Shown here: piece after piece, positions 1-9,431 of the stretch
How positions within the stretch are numbered: position 1 is the first letter of the stretch
Layout: every line of letters starts with the position of its first letter
NCBI GenBank assembly: GCA_029861085.1
Contig: JAOUAE010000001.1
Coordinates: 1-34,162 of the forward strand
Direction: 5' to 3'
Source: Candidatus Nitrosopumilus sp.
GTDB taxonomy: Archaea; Thermoproteota; Nitrososphaeria; Nitrososphaerales; Nitrosopumilaceae
Length of the DNA: 34,162 nucleotides
Notes under the pieces: generated by a model
What the model was told of the DNA's origin: nothing
Databases searched by the model: none
What the model saw: the letters and a program-made list of their open reading frames with translations, nothing else
Translations under genes and position numbers: made by a program

Positions 1-2
1 CG

Positions 3-602
3 GGATTGATCATGGCAGGAGGTCTGTATGAATATTCCCCAGGTACAGTGGGCGAGATTCCTTATTTCTGCATGGTACATCCTTGGATGCAAGGTTTGAT
101 CATAGTACAAGAAGTAGAAGCTGAAGAAGAAGAAGAAGTACATGATGAAGAAGCAGAAACACACACTGATGACGATGATGCCATGACCGAGACTCACGAA
201 GACCTTTACGTTACATTAGACCATGATATTTCTGGCGCAACTGTAACTGAAATGGAAATCGATATGGACTCTACATCTTTAATCATTGAAATTGACGCAA
301 TTGATAACGGTTCAATTACAGTTACTCTTCCGAGGGATGTAATTGACGCAACAATTAATGGCGAAGATGATGACTTGTTCGTTATAGTTGATGGGGAAGA
401 AGTAGACTTTGAGGAATCAAAAACATCTGCAGACAGAACATTAACTATAGAATTTCCAGCAGGCGCTGAAGAGATTGAAATAATCGGCTCATTTGTTGTT
501 CCAGAATTTGGCACAATAGCGGTAATGATTTTTACAATTGCAGTCATTTCAATTATTGCAGTTTCTTCAAGATCAAGACTCAGCATAATGCCACGACTGT
601 AA
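3..602 (+). CDS. Cupredoxin-domain surface protein with PEFG-type C-terminal anchor (5' partial)
   Basis: The frame is open to the window edge, so the N-terminus (probably signal peptide and most of a cupredoxin fold) lies upstream; the first in-window start (TTG at 6) is unlikely to be real. The visible domain end, YFCMVHPWMQG, has the Cys, His and Met ligand spacing of a type 1 copper site. It is followed by a very acidic linker (runs of E and D), a beta-rich segment of about 100 residues, then VVPEFG, a hydrophobic span and a basic tail ending RPRL-like. That tail matches PEFG-CTERM sorting signals of Thaumarchaeota, presumably processed by an archaeosortase (family knowledge). Likely an extracellular, membrane-anchored copper protein; electron-transfer or copper-storage role is inference. 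Confidence 0.85.
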   Translation, partial: GLIMAGGLYEYSPGTVGEIPYFCMVHPWMQGLIIVQEVEAEEEEEVHDEEAETHTDDDDAMTETHEDLYVTLDHDISGATVTEMEIDMDSTSLIIEIDAIDNGSITVTLPRDVIDATINGEDDDLFVIVDGEEVDFEESKTSADRTLTIEFPAGAEEIEIIGSFVVPEFGTIAVMIFTIAVISIIAVSSRSRLSIMPRL

Positions 603-610
603 CCGTACCT

Positions 611-632
611 CCTTTTTTTATTTTTATTTATC
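611..632 (+). terminator. T-rich transcription terminator
   Basis: A pyrimidine-rich tract with long T runs begins 9 bases after the stop codon of the cupredoxin gene. Archaeal RNA polymerase terminates at such T-tracts without a hairpin. Position and composition are seen; function is inferred. Confidence 0.4.
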
Positions 633-784
633 TTGTAGCGCACCAATAAATTATTTCTTATATCTTCAAAATCTCAAATCAAACTATGCTGAAATAAATT
701 TAAAGCAAACTTGATTCATTGAATTTACAGGATAATATTGAATTATGTTGATGAATCATCCAAAAGTCAATTACGTACACACAT

Positions 785-801
785 CAAATAAAAATAATTC
801 T
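785..801 (-). terminator. Possible T-rich terminator of the trp operon
   Basis: Read on the minus strand, this stretch just past the trpB stop codon is a run of T with few interruptions, as expected for archaeal termination. It fits with trpB being the last gene of the operon. Confidence 0.3.
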
Positions 802-804
802 AGA

Positions 805-1989
805 TTAGCTATGTTTATTTAGATAATTTTGTACTTCTTCAACGTCTTTGTCCCCTCTTCCAGAAAGTGTAACTACAATTGATTCCGACGGCTTTGTTTT
901 TCTTGCAACTTTCATTGCCTCGGCAATCGCATGAGCTGATTCCAGTGCTGGAATTATCCCTTCTGTCCTTGTAAGCATCAAAAACGCATCGATTACTTCA
1001 ACGTCTGTAGCTGAATGGTATTTTACCCGTTTTGTATCTTTATAGAATGAATGTTCAGGGCCTACACCCGGATAATCTAATCCTGCTGAAATGCTGTGTG
1101 TTTCTGTAATTTGTCCCTCTTTGTCTTGGAGCAAATACGTCATCATTCCGTGTAACACCCCTTTACTTCCAGCTGATAATGTAGCTGAATGGTATTTTGA
1201 TTTTAGTCCTTGGCCTGCAGCTTCAACACCTATGATTTCTGCATTAGTATCTACAAGAGGATAGAATGTTCCAATCGCGTTAGAGCCTCCTCCCACACAT
1301 GCAATAACATTGTCTGGTGTTTTATTGTTAATTTTTTTCATTTGTTGTTTGATTTCTTTTCCAATCACACTTTGGAAATCTCTTACCATTACAGGATATG
1401 GATGTGGTCCTACAGCTGAACCTAGAAGATAATATGTTGACTCTACATTTGTAATCCAATCGCGAATTGCTTCATTAATTGCATCTTTAAGTGTCTTTGA
1501 ACCTAATTTTACTGGATGCACTTTACAGCCAAGCAAATTCATTCTAAACACGTTAAGCTTTTGACGAATGGTGTCTTTGTATCCCATGTATACTTCTGCT
1601 TTCATTCCTAACGCTGCACATGCCATGGCAGTTGCAACTCCATGTTGCCCTGCACCCGTTTCTGCAATGATTCTCTTTTTGTTCATTCTTTTTGCTAAAA
1701 GTGCTTGACCTAGCGTATTGTTAATTTTATGAGCTCCTCCATGCAGCAAATCCTCTCGTTTGAGATAAATTTTGGCCCCTCCTAATTTTTCAGATAAATT
1801 TTTTGCATAATACAATGGTGTTGGTCTTCCTGCATACACTTTGAGATAGTACTCTAATTCTTTTTTGAATTTTTTATCGTTTTTAAATTTGAGATAGTTT
1901 TCCTCTAATTCCTCGATTGCAGGAACAAGGGTTTCTGGAATGTACTTTCCACCAAATTCTCCAAATCTGCCGTCTTTAGGATATTTCAA
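805..1989 (-). CDS. trpB: Tryptophan synthase beta subunit
   Basis: Catalyses the PLP-dependent joining of indole and L-serine to give tryptophan. At 394 residues it has the usual TrpB length. Landmarks are [10 protein letters not shown], the PLP lysine K88 in [18 protein letters not shown], the phosphate-binding GGGSNAIG loop and the C-terminal LSGRGDKD. The pattern fits the TrpB1 type that normally pairs with TrpA. The start is TTG: its TTGA overlaps the trpC stop by four bases, and no ATG lies upstream in frame. It is the last gene of the trpEGDCB run. No trpA follows: the next gene downstream is the convergent cupredoxin gene. Confidence 0.97.
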   Translation of the reverse strand: MKYPKDGRFGEFGGKYIPETLVPAIEELEENYLKFKNDKKFKKELEYYLKVYAGRPTPLYYAKNLSEKLGGAKIYLKREDLLHGGAHKINNTLGQALLAKRMNKKRIIAETGAGQHGVATAMACAALGMKAEVYMGYKDTIRQKLNVFRMNLLGCKVHPVKLGSKTLKDAINEAIRDWITNVESTYYLLGSAVGPHPYPVMVRDFQSVIGKEIKQQMKKINNKTPDNVIACVGGGSNAIGTFYPLVDTNAEIIGVEAAGQGLKSKYHSATLSAGSKGVLHGMMTYLLQDKEGQITETHSISAGLDYPGVGPEHSFYKDTKRVKYHSATDVEVIDAFLMLTRTEGIIPALESAHAIAEAMKVARKTKPSESIVVTLSGRGDKDVEEVQNYLNKHS

Positions 1990-2762
1990 TATGCATTCAC
2001 CAGTTTCTTTACCTGTTCTTCAATGTTGTTACTTTTCATAATACTTGATCCTATAAGAAATGCATCTGCTCCGCACTTTTTTAGATATTGAATGTCTTCA
2101 GCAGTGTCGATTCCACTTTCAGACAGGATAATCCTTGATTTTTCATACCCTTCTAGGACCGCTTCAGTAGTCTTAAGATCAATTTCTAAGGTGTCTAGGT
2201 TTCTATTATTAATTCCAATAATGTCTGCTTCTGTCTTTAGAGCATTATGAAATTCTTCTTTTGTATGCACTTCTAATAAAACCCCTAATCCTTGCTTGTG
2301 CCCATAATCGATAAACTCATCAATTTCTTTTAGATAACCTTGGTCAAAGAGTGATTGAATGACTAACATGTAATCTGCTCCAATCTTTTTAGCAGCATCA
2401 ATTTGGATTTTATCAATCATGATATCCTTCATCAACAATGGTACCTCTACTGACTGTCTTACTTTGATGAAATACTCTGGGGAGCCATGAAATAGATGTG
2501 GTTGTGTTAACACTGAAAGTGCTTTTGAGCCCCCAGCAATCATTTGTTTTGCAATGCTTGCAGGATCTGTCAGGGTTCTAATCTTTCCTAAAGACGGCGA
2601 TGCGAATTTCACTTCAGTTAGTAATGTTGCATGTGGGTTCATTTTGATAATTTGTACGAAGTCTTTGTTTGATTTTTGTAAATTTAGATCTATATCATAG
2701 ATTCCGTCATCAATTGCAATTTGGGAATTGTTTACCAATTTTCTTAAAATATTTTCAGCCAT
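1986..2762 (-). CDS. trpC: Indole-3-glycerol-phosphate synthase
   Basis: Closes the indole ring of 1-(2-carboxyphenylamino)-1-deoxyribulose 5-phosphate in the tryptophan pathway. About 258 residues of a single TIM barrel. Visible signatures include [11 protein letters not shown] (catalytic lysine on strand 1), LLMKDIMID (second conserved lysine), LLEVHT (conserved Glu), GINNRNL, and SESGI...[12 protein letters not shown] at the phosphate site. It is monofunctional: no TrpF domain is fused. I chose the ATG at 2762 over the TTG one codon upstream; it overlaps the trpD stop by eight bases, so translational coupling is likely. Confidence 0.95.
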   Translation of the reverse strand: MAENILRKLVNNSQIAIDDGIYDIDLNLQKSNKDFVQIIKMNPHATLLTEVKFASPSLGKIRTLTDPASIAKQMIAGGSKALSVLTQPHLFHGSPEYFIKVRQSVEVPLLMKDIMIDKIQIDAAKKIGADYMLVIQSLFDQGYLKEIDEFIDYGHKQGLGVLLEVHTKEEFHNALKTEADIIGINNRNLDTLEIDLKTTEAVLEGYEKSRIILSESGIDTAEDIQYLKKCGADAFLIGSSIMKSNNIEEQVKKLVNAY

Positions 2763-3801
2763 CAACGATCTCCTTTAGTTTTGATAAATCTCCAGTGTCT
2801 TTAACAAATTTCTCTAACAATGACATGGCTCTACCATCTTTAATTGTATTTAGTGCAAGCTCCACTCCTTCTTCAAAATTATTTGCAATATTTGCAACAA
2901 TTAACCCTCCAGCTGCATTAAGTGCGGTGGTCTCAATCATTGCTTGATTTGCTGTATCGTTTAACACTCCGACAAATGACTTTATTGCATCTTGTTTTGT
3001 TTTGATTTGAATGTCATCTAGTTTTGATTTATGTAATCCGACAACTTCTGGATCAATTGCATTCATCAATACTTTGCCATTTCTTAAAATACAAACTCTG
3101 TTGGTAGCACTCGTAGAAAATTCATCCATTCCGTCATCTGAACGAACGGTCATGATATTTTCAGCTCCCTTTCTTTTTAGAATTGCAGGTAGTCTATCTA
3201 GATATTCTGTAGAAAATACTCCTATCAATTGGTTTTTCACTCTGGCTGGATTTGACAGCGGACCTAGTAGATTAAATGCAGTTCTTTTACCTAATTGCTT
3301 TCTTGCAGTTGATACATACTTCATTGCAGGGTGAAATTTTTGTGCAAACATGAAGCAGATGTTGTATTCTTCTAAAATGTCTGCAATTTGTGCAGGTTCT
3401 TTATTCAAATCATATCCAAAATACTCAAAAATATCCGCGCTTCCAAAAACTCCTGAGCTTGAACGATTTCCGTGTTTTGCTACTATTCCGCCAGCAGCTG
3501 CTACTACAAATGATGCTGTAGTTGACACATTGAAAGTTTGGAGTTTATCTCCTCCGGTACCGCACATATCGATGACAGTTCCTTGATTTTTAGGCTCGAC
3601 TTTAAGGGCAAATTCTTGCATTTTGTCAAGCATTCCAAGTAATTCCTCATCTGTCTCCCCTTTTTCTGCAAGAGACGACAAAAAGTCAGCATTTTGCACA
3701 TTGTCTGTTTTTCCAGATAGCACATCTGTCATGATCAAATTCATCTCATCATAAGTAAGGTCTGTGTTTTGTTGTAGTTTTAAAATAAAATCTGAGATCA
3801 T
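2755..3801 (-). CDS. trpD: Anthranilate phosphoribosyltransferase
   Basis: Transfers phosphoribose from PRPP to anthranilate. 348 residues, usual family length, with an N-terminal helical domain then the nucleoside phosphorylase-like domain. Residues 80-86 CGTGGDK (PRPP loop), 91-94 NVST and 109-114 KHGNRS are the family signatures. The ATG overlaps the trpG stop in an ATGA junction (four bases), and its own stop overlaps trpC by eight bases. Confidence 0.96.
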   Translation of the reverse strand: MISDFILKLQQNTDLTYDEMNLIMTDVLSGKTDNVQNADFLSSLAEKGETDEELLGMLDKMQEFALKVEPKNQGTVIDMCGTGGDKLQTFNVSTTASFVVAAAGGIVAKHGNRSSSGVFGSADIFEYFGYDLNKEPAQIADILEEYNICFMFAQKFHPAMKYVSTARKQLGKRTAFNLLGPLSNPARVKNQLIGVFSTEYLDRLPAILKRKGAENIMTVRSDDGMDEFSTSATNRVCILRNGKVLMNAIDPEVVGLHKSKLDDIQIKTKQDAIKSFVGVLNDTANQAMIETTALNAAGGLIVANIANNFEEGVELALNTIKDGRAMSLLEKFVKDTGDLSKLKEIVDG

Positions 3802-4388
3802 TTCTCTTTCACCTGTCTTATGAAATTTGCAAGAATTTTTTTCCCATCTTCTGTCATTATCGATTCCGGATGAAACTGTACCCCTTCTATTAGATACTCT
3901 TTGTGTTTTATTGCCATGATTTCTCCGTCATCTGCAGCTGTTGCTGTTACTTGCAACACATTTGGGATCACTGTTTTATCTCCAACTAAACTATGGTACC
4001 TTGTTGCCCTGAATGGATTTTTTACGTCTTTGAATAATTCTGAATTTGCATGATTGACTGAACTTGTCTTTCCATGTCTTACACGTCCTGCATTAGTCAC
4101 TTTGCCCCCAAATGCATGAATGATTCCTTGATGTCCAAGACAAACTCCTAGAATTGGAGTGGTTGGCCCCATATTTTTGATTACATCGCTGCATACCCCA
4201 AAGTATTTTTTATCTTCTGGAGTTCCGGGTCCTGGAGAAATTATTATTGCATCATAATCATTTTGTTTAATTTCATCTAACGTGATTTTGTCATTTCTGA
4301 TGACTTCACAGTCCACTCCTAGTTCTCCGAGATACTGTGCAATGTTATACACAAATGAATCATAATTATCTATGATTAGAAATTTCAT
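3798..4388 (-). CDS. trpG: Anthranilate synthase component II (glutamine amidotransferase)
   Basis: Releases ammonia from glutamine for TrpE. 196 residues of a class I glutamine amidotransferase. Visible are DNYDSFVYN at the N-terminus, SPGPGTP (oxyanion region), the nucleophile C83 in GVCLGHQ, and the remaining triad residues H173 and E175 in FHPES. It is not fused to TrpD or TrpE. ATGA overlaps with both neighbours suggest coupled translation and fixed stoichiometry with TrpE. A para-aminobenzoate role (PabA) is possible for the family, but the operon context favours TrpG. Confidence 0.95.
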   Translation of the reverse strand: MKFLIIDNYDSFVYNIAQYLGELGVDCEVIRNDKITLDEIKQNDYDAIIISPGPGTPEDKKYFGVCSDVIKNMGPTTPILGVCLGHQGIIHAFGGKVTNAGRVRHGKTSSVNHANSELFKDVKNPFRATRYHSLVGDKTVIPNVLQVTATAADDGEIMAIKHKEYLIEGVQFHPESIMTEDGKKILANFIRQVKEK

Positions 4389-5791
4389 TTAGATGCCTCC
4401 TTTAATGCTTGAAGCATTGCACCCGCTTTATGCTCTGTTTCTTTAAATTCATTTTCTGCAACAGAATCCGAAACTATTCCTGCACCTGATTGCACGAATC
4501 CTTTTTTGTCATCAATGAATATGCTTCTAATTGCAATTGCAAAGTCGCAGCATCCATTGTATGAGAAATATCCTACAGCCCCCGCATATGGGCCTCTGGA
4601 CTCTGTTTCCAATTCGTCAATGATTTCCATTGCTCTGACTTTTGGAGCTCCTGAAACTGTTCCTGCTGGAAACACTGCCTGAAACGCATCAAACATGTCG
4701 TTTTCAGGCGCTAAATTCCCAACAATATGACTAACTATGTGCTGTACATGGCTGAATCGCTTAATCTGCATTAGTGATTCTGGATGAACTGTTCCAAACT
4801 TGCACACTCTTCCAATGTCATTTCTGCCCAAATCTACTAGCATCGTATGTTCTGCTAGTTCTTTCTCATCATGAATTAATTCTTTAGACAATTGTTTATT
4901 TTTTTCCTCATCATCGGTGATTTTCCTAGTTCCTGCAATCGGAAATGTTTCAACTTTGTCTCCTGTTATCCTAACTAGCATTTCAGGTGATGCTCCGATG
5001 ATTGTTTTCTTATTTTGTTTTAGATGATACATGTATGGCGATGGATTTAGTTTACGTAATGTTTTGTATAGTGTTAGGTTGTCTCCACTAGACTCAAATG
5101 CAAATTTTCTGGACAGTACAACTTGGAATATGTCTCCATCATGAATGTACTTTTTTGCCTTGTTTACAATATTTGAAAATTTTTCTTCATTCAGGTTTGG
5201 TGTGACATCACTGGAATGAAACTCCTCAAATTCATCTTCACTTATTTTCAATTTATCAAATCTATTCTCGTCATGATAAAAATAAAATAGCTTTTTGTGT
5301 ATATTGTCATACAATATTCCGTCATCATAAATGCCAAATTCCATTAATGGTTGTGGCGAGTTATGAGCATCCTGTATATTTTCTACTAGTCTTATTGCAT
5401 CATAGTTTACTACTCCGACTGCACCTCCCAAATATCTATAACTTTGATCATCTGATTTGCTCAGTAGTTTTTTTAGCTCTGTAAATGGCTCTGCTGTTTG
5501 CATGGTCCGTATTTCTCCTTTTTGAATTATTTCCACTTTGTCCAAATATCCTTTAAGAATAATTTTTGGATCAAATCCCATAACTGATGTTTCAGCTAAA
5601 ACTTCAGGACCTGTCAATGATTCAAAAAGAAATGAATGTGAATAGTTTCTAGAAATTTTATTGTAAATTTGAAATTGATTCTCAGATAAATCTAATGGTA
5701 TTACTTTTGCTTGAGCATTTCCAAAGGTGTCCACCCATAGACAAAATTTTGATGCTTTATTATTTAAATTGATGAGACTTTGTGTCTGCAC
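4385..5791 (-). CDS. trpE: Anthranilate synthase component I
   Basis: Makes anthranilate from chorismate with ammonia from TrpG: the committed, normally feedback-inhibited step. 468 residues. The N-terminal region carries FLFESLTG, similar to the LLES tryptophan-binding motif. The C-terminal catalytic domain shows SPEMLVR, PIAGTR, VDLGRNDIGRV, the FPAGTVSGAPKVRAMEIID block and IQSGAGIV-like QSGAGIVSDS. First gene of trpEGDCB. The start is ATG, with an AT-rich promoter and a perfect palindrome (5834-5850) immediately upstream. No leader peptide or attenuator is seen; regulation is more likely by a DNA-binding repressor. Confidence 0.96.
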   Translation of the reverse strand: MQTQSLINLNNKASKFCLWVDTFGNAQAKVIPLDLSENQFQIYNKISRNYSHSFLFESLTGPEVLAETSVMGFDPKIILKGYLDKVEIIQKGEIRTMQTAEPFTELKKLLSKSDDQSYRYLGGAVGVVNYDAIRLVENIQDAHNSPQPLMEFGIYDDGILYDNIHKKLFYFYHDENRFDKLKISEDEFEEFHSSDVTPNLNEEKFSNIVNKAKKYIHDGDIFQVVLSRKFAFESSGDNLTLYKTLRKLNPSPYMYHLKQNKKTIIGASPEMLVRITGDKVETFPIAGTRKITDDEEKNKQLSKELIHDEKELAEHTMLVDLGRNDIGRVCKFGTVHPESLMQIKRFSHVQHIVSHIVGNLAPENDMFDAFQAVFPAGTVSGAPKVRAMEIIDELETESRGPYAGAVGYFSYNGCCDFAIAIRSIFIDDKKGFVQSGAGIVSDSVAENEFKETEHKAGAMLQALKEASK

Positions 5792-5833
5792 TTTTTTTGT
5801 CTAAAATAGTCTGTTTCTCAGGCATGATATTAT

Positions 5834-5850
5834 TACCGTATAGTACGGTA
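5834..5850. promoter_or_regulatory. Perfect palindrome between divergent trpE and zinc-protein promoters
   Basis: TACCGTA, a three-base spacer TAG, then TACGGTA: a perfect 7-bp inverted repeat. It sits 43 bases from the trpE start and 35 bases from the start at 5885. A TATA-like TTTATATT (5853-5860) lies 25-32 bases before the plus-strand ATG, and an AT-rich stretch near 5826-5834 could serve trpE. The dyad therefore lies in the upstream promoter region of both genes, as an operator would. The binding protein is unknown. Confidence 0.55.
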
Positions 5851-5884
5851 CCTTTATATTATATTTGATCGTAGAATTGTTGCC

Positions 5885-6076
5885 ATGCAGGGGGTAAAAC
5901 AAGCAATCATGCAAGATATGCAAATTCTCAAAAATACACGTGGTGTACAATCATCTGTTTCTAAAGTTGAGTGCTATATTTGCGGGAAAGGATTGCAAGA
6001 TGGTCATTCCATATCTGCCAAGACACTATCAAATGGAATAGTTTTGTTTTGTGATGTTCATTATTCATTACAGTAA
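5885..6076 (+). CDS. Small zinc-finger-like protein divergent from trpE
   Basis: 63 residues. A helical N-terminal half is followed by CYICGKGL and, near the C-terminus, FCDVHYS: a CxxC plus CxxH arrangement that could bind one zinc ion. A TATA-like element 25-32 bases upstream of the ATG predicts a leaderless mRNA. The gene shares an intergenic palindrome with the divergent trp operon, so a regulatory link is conceivable but unproven. I do not recognise a named family. Confidence 0.75.
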   Translation: MQGVKQAIMQDMQILKNTRGVQSSVSKVECYICGKGLQDGHSISAKTLSNGIVLFCDVHYSLQ

Positions 6077-6090
6077 ACTTCGGACATACA

Positions 6091-6098
6091 TTATATGC
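6091..6098 (+). promoter_or_regulatory. Putative TATA box of the helicase gene
   Basis: TTATATGC lies 25-32 bases before the ATG at 6123. This is the spacing expected for an archaeal leaderless transcript. Confidence 0.35.
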
Positions 6099-6122
6099 TT
6101 AATTTAAATTCAATTTGTTACT

Positions 6123-8804
6123 ATGAAATTTTGCCCTGATTGTGATTCAAAGCTTTCACAAAATCTTGCTGATGTTGCCAGTCCAGGAATTTGTCCTAAA
6201 TGCAATCCTGAATTGATTACTAAAAAAAAGATTTCTTACGGGATGAATTATTCAGGAAAAACAAAACGATGTTCTAAAGGATGTGGTGCAGATATCTATT
6301 GGGATGAACTCTTCAAATCTGAAAGCGGAAAATTTATCCCAATGGATGCAAGAACTGATGAGCCCCATAATTGTAGTGCATCAATTAAGGATTCTGATGA
6401 TGGGTATTTTATTTCAGGAACCACAAAAACACAAACACCTTCTAAAAATCACAATGAAATCATTCCTAAAACTATCATTCCATTTTCTGAAAATTTGTTA
6501 TTTGATATTAGCAAAATAAATCAATTTGAAATCGATGCTGATCCTATTATTCATGAAATAGTTCAAGGTCACAAAGATGAATCTTTGGGTATAATACATT
6601 ATCAACATCTGGTTTCGTCTGAACCTGAAAAGATACCTCTTGATCATATGGCTGATATTTTATCTAAAAATATTTTAGATGGATTAAAAGAATGTGGTTT
6701 TACTGGACTACTTCCATTCCAGGAAAAATCAATTCGTTCAATTTTGAAAGGAGAAAATTCAATCATTTCTGCACCCACTGGTTCTGGTAAAACTGAGGCA
6801 TTTACAATACCTGTACTACAAAAAATTTCTGAAAATCCTGCTCCAGGTGTGGCTGTTTTGCTCATTTATCCGCTTAATGCCCTAATTGATGACCAAGTCT
6901 ACAAAGTTTCTGATTTAATTGAAAAATGTGGGTTGGATGAAAAAATTGCAGCGTATTCTATTCATGGCAATCAAAGTACTCAATATAAGGACAAAATTCT
7001 TTCAGAATCTTATTCCAAATCATTAATTCTTGCAACCAATTTTGATTTCATAAATTATCATCTAATCTTGCAAGATAAAAAATGGAATCAATTATTCAAA
7101 AATGCAAAAATTATGGTGATGGATGAAGCTCATTCCTATACCAGCTTTCATGGTTCTAACGTGTATCATGTTTTAAAGAGAATGAAAAAGTATATGGGTA
7201 AAACTCAATTTGTTGGTTCCTCTGCAACTCTTGATAATTCAAAGGATTTTTTTTCAAATATATTTGACTTGCCTGAAAATTCATTTTCATACATTGAAAG
7301 TAAATTTGGAAGAAAACAAAATATGCATTTATTTTTCATAATGCCTAGAAAATTTGGACAACGTACAACTATGGAAATGCTTACCTCAATTTGTTTTAGA
7401 AATAATGCAAAACAATTGGTGTTTAGTAACACTCACAATGATGCAGAATTTCTAGCAACAAACGTTGAAGATGCAAATGATGGAATTCGTATACAAATAC
7501 ATCGTAGTGGTCTTGATCAGTCTGATAAAAAATTATATGAAACTCAGATGAAGCTTGGAGAATTAGATGTATTGTCATGTACTCCAACACTGGAGTTGGG
7601 AATTGACATCGGTCATGTTGATGTGGTTATCTCTTCATTCAAAAATGAATATGATTCATTTGTTCAAAGAATTGGTCGCGCAGGAAGAAAGGGTCAAAAA
7701 TCATTTGCTATTTGCGTATTTGACCCTGAAGATGCAACCTGTCACTATTTTGCTAGACATATCACAGAATATCTTAATCAGGAACACATTATTCAAATTA
7801 ACAAAAAAAATCCTATAATTTCTGATAAACATGTAGCATCTGTCGGTATTGAACAGCATGCTGCAATTGAGCCTGATAAATCCAAATTTTTTGATTTTGC
7901 AAATAGCGTTAGTTTGAGAGGTACATCTGGTGAGATTACAATTTATTTTAAATCTAAAAAGATTGGAACTCGTGATGTTCCTGTAGGATACTACCAATTA
8001 CATCAAAAAGCAATCTATCATTTCAACAAACTAAATTATGAAGTTGATCATATAACAAAGACTCCCAACGGGGCCAATGTGTACTTGATTAAATCTACTG
8101 AAAATCAAAAAAGAACAATTCCTATTGTAAAAACTTCACTTTTAAAAACATCTGAAAAAAATGCAATTCATAGAGAAATTAATCCTGCTAGAAAATTTAC
8201 TCAAAAAATCTCTTTAAGATTTGGTTTGATTGATCTCAATAGAGTCATCACTGGCTATTTGAAAGGCAATTACAACGATTCTGTAGAAAAATTTGAAACG
8301 TATAATGGCGATTCAATTCCATCCTGGAAAAACTTTCATTGGAAATCAAAACATTCTGCAGTGGGTATAGAGTTACCCTCTGACCTTTTACTGAAAAAAT
8401 CTAACTTAGATGAAAAAAACACGATAATTTCAGATTCCAAGATCCATACAATTACTCATGTACTAGTCAATGCAAGTAAAATCATTACAAAATCTGAATC
8501 AAATGACATTGATTCGTATAATGAAGGTGGAATAATCTATCTATATGATAATACTTCAGATGGCTATAACGGATGCAGTAAAATAATTTTTGATAATTTT
8601 GAAAAAATACTCCAAACATGTTATTCTTTGTTAAATGATTGTGATTGTCCTGTTGATGAAACACAGAAAAAACTTGTTCAAAATGGTGAAATCTGGGGCG
8701 GATGTCCAAAATGTACATTTACTACAAATTATTGTCAAACAAAAAATAAGGATCTTTCAAAAATTGCTGCAAAAGAATTCTTTAGTATTTTCAAACATAC
8801 TTAA
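6123..8804 (+). CDS. SF2 DEAH helicase with terminal zinc clusters (MrfA/YprA/Hrq1-like)
   Basis: 893 residues. The N-terminus has two CxxC pairs within residues 1-30 and a second cluster (CSKGC ... HNC), so two zinc-binding elements precede the motor. Helicase motifs: residues 217-224 APTGSGKT, IYPLNALIDDQ, 334-337 DEAH, GSSAT, VFSNT, CTPTLELGIDIG and 515-522 QRIGRAGR. The C-terminus has CDCP ... GGCPKC ... YCQ, the DUF1998-like four-cysteine cluster of the MrfA/YprA family. Known relatives act as 3'-5' DNA helicases in nucleotide-excision or crosslink repair. Downstream on the same strand are a hypothetical gene and a PD-(D/E)XK nuclease, suggesting a repair partnership. Family is clear; the exact substrate is inference. 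Confidence 0.9.
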   Translation: MKFCPDCDSKLSQNLADVASPGICPKCNPELITKKKISYGMNYSGKTKRCSKGCGADIYWDELFKSESGKFIPMDARTDEPHNCSASIKDSDDGYFISGTTKTQTPSKNHNEIIPKTIIPFSENLLFDISKINQFEIDADPIIHEIVQGHKDESLGIIHYQHLVSSEPEKIPLDHMADILSKNILDGLKECGFTGLLPFQEKSIRSILKGENSIISAPTGSGKTEAFTIPVLQKISENPAPGVAVLLIYPLNALIDDQVYKVSDLIEKCGLDEKIAAYSIHGNQSTQYKDKILSESYSKSLILATNFDFINYHLILQDKKWNQLFKNAKIMVMDEAHSYTSFHGSNVYHVLKRMKKYMGKTQFVGSSATLDNSKDFFSNIFDLPENSFSYIESKFGRKQNMHLFFIMPRKFGQRTTMEMLTSICFRNNAKQLVFSNTHNDAEFLATNVEDANDGIRIQIHRSGLDQSDKKLYETQMKLGELDVLSCTPTLELGIDIGHVDVVISSFKNEYDSFVQRIGRAGRKGQKSFAICVFDPEDATCHYFARHITEYLNQEHIIQINKKNPIISDKHVASVGIEQHAAIEPDKSKFFDFANSVSLRGTSGEITIYFKSKKIGTRDVPVGYYQLHQKAIYHFNKLNYEVDHITKTPNGANVYLIKSTENQKRTIPIVKTSLLKTSEKNAIHREINPARKFTQKISLRFGLIDLNRVITGYLKGNYNDSVEKFETYNGDSIPSWKNFHWKSKHSAVGIELPSDLLLKKSNLDEKNTIISDSKIHTITHVLVNASKIITKSESNDIDSYNEGGIIYLYDNTSDGYNGCSKIIFDNFEKILQTCYSLLNDCDCPVDETQKKLVQNGEIWGGCPKCTFTTNYCQTKNKDLSKIAAKEFFSIFKHT

Positions 8805-8828
8805 TACTCTGCATTAAATGATAACTTC

Positions 8829-8909
8829 ATGGGATTACGACAAACCTTAGCTAAATTTTGTATCATGAAAAAGGTTAGAGACAAGGCAAACGAGCCTGAA
8901 GAAAAATAA
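8829..8909 (+). CDS. Possible 26-residue basic peptide
   Basis: A short ATG-started frame ending in an acidic KANEPEEK tail, with one cysteine, lying between the helicase and the 8960 gene. It is supported only by its start and stop codons and coherent composition; it could be chance. Confidence 0.25.
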   Translation: MGLRQTLAKFCIMKKVRDKANEPEEK

Positions 8910-8959
8910 TTTTAAAATTTAATCAAAAAACTATTAATCAATTTATCACTTTTCTAGTT

Positions 8960-9373
8960 ATGCCACTAGATAAAATACCTGATTCGGAAGACTTTGCTCT
9001 AACTCATAATTCAACGATATTACACACTAAAGGCAAGCCTGTTGCATGTATAATTGATGATTCTCAAAATGAGTCTAGATATGCATCTTTGGTAAATGAT
9101 CCAACTCTCAAGGCTAGTTTGATTGGATTTTTGAATAAACATAATGATTTGGGATTGCTAATGGGATTCAAATTAAAGATTCAATCTGGCACTGAATTCT
9201 TCGAATACACTGTATATCCAAATGAAGAGTTTATCGATACTGTCATTTTTGATGAATCCATTTTTATAATTAATGACAAACTAGAAAATATTTTTTCATT
9301 AAGAAGAATTGTGACAGATCAATTTGTAAAAACAAGATCAGAGTTTGAAAAATTTAAAAAAATGATGGCGTGA
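8960..9373 (+). CDS. Hypothetical protein between helicase and nuclease
   Basis: 137 residues, mixed alpha/beta, acidic, ending in a charged helix (FEKFKKMMA). No membrane span, signal or metal motif is visible, and I do not recognise the family. Its position, same strand, about 155 bases after the helicase and 58 bases before the nuclease, suggests a shared function, but each gene also has its own AT-rich upstream region and could be transcribed separately. Confidence 0.75.
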   Translation: MPLDKIPDSEDFALTHNSTILHTKGKPVACIIDDSQNESRYASLVNDPTLKASLIGFLNKHNDLGLLMGFKLKIQSGTEFFEYTVYPNEEFIDTVIFDESIFIINDKLENIFSLRRIVTDQFVKTRSEFEKFKKMMA

Positions 9374-9431
9374 TCTGTGTTTTATTTCTGCTTGCCAATC
9401 ATTCAATAACTACTATTATCAGAAATTTTTA

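Noticed and set aside
206..646. Long minus-strand frame opposite the cupredoxin gene
   Set aside because: Its serine/isoleucine-rich product mirrors the acidic plus-strand codons; the plus-strand frame has copper ligands and a PEFG anchor.
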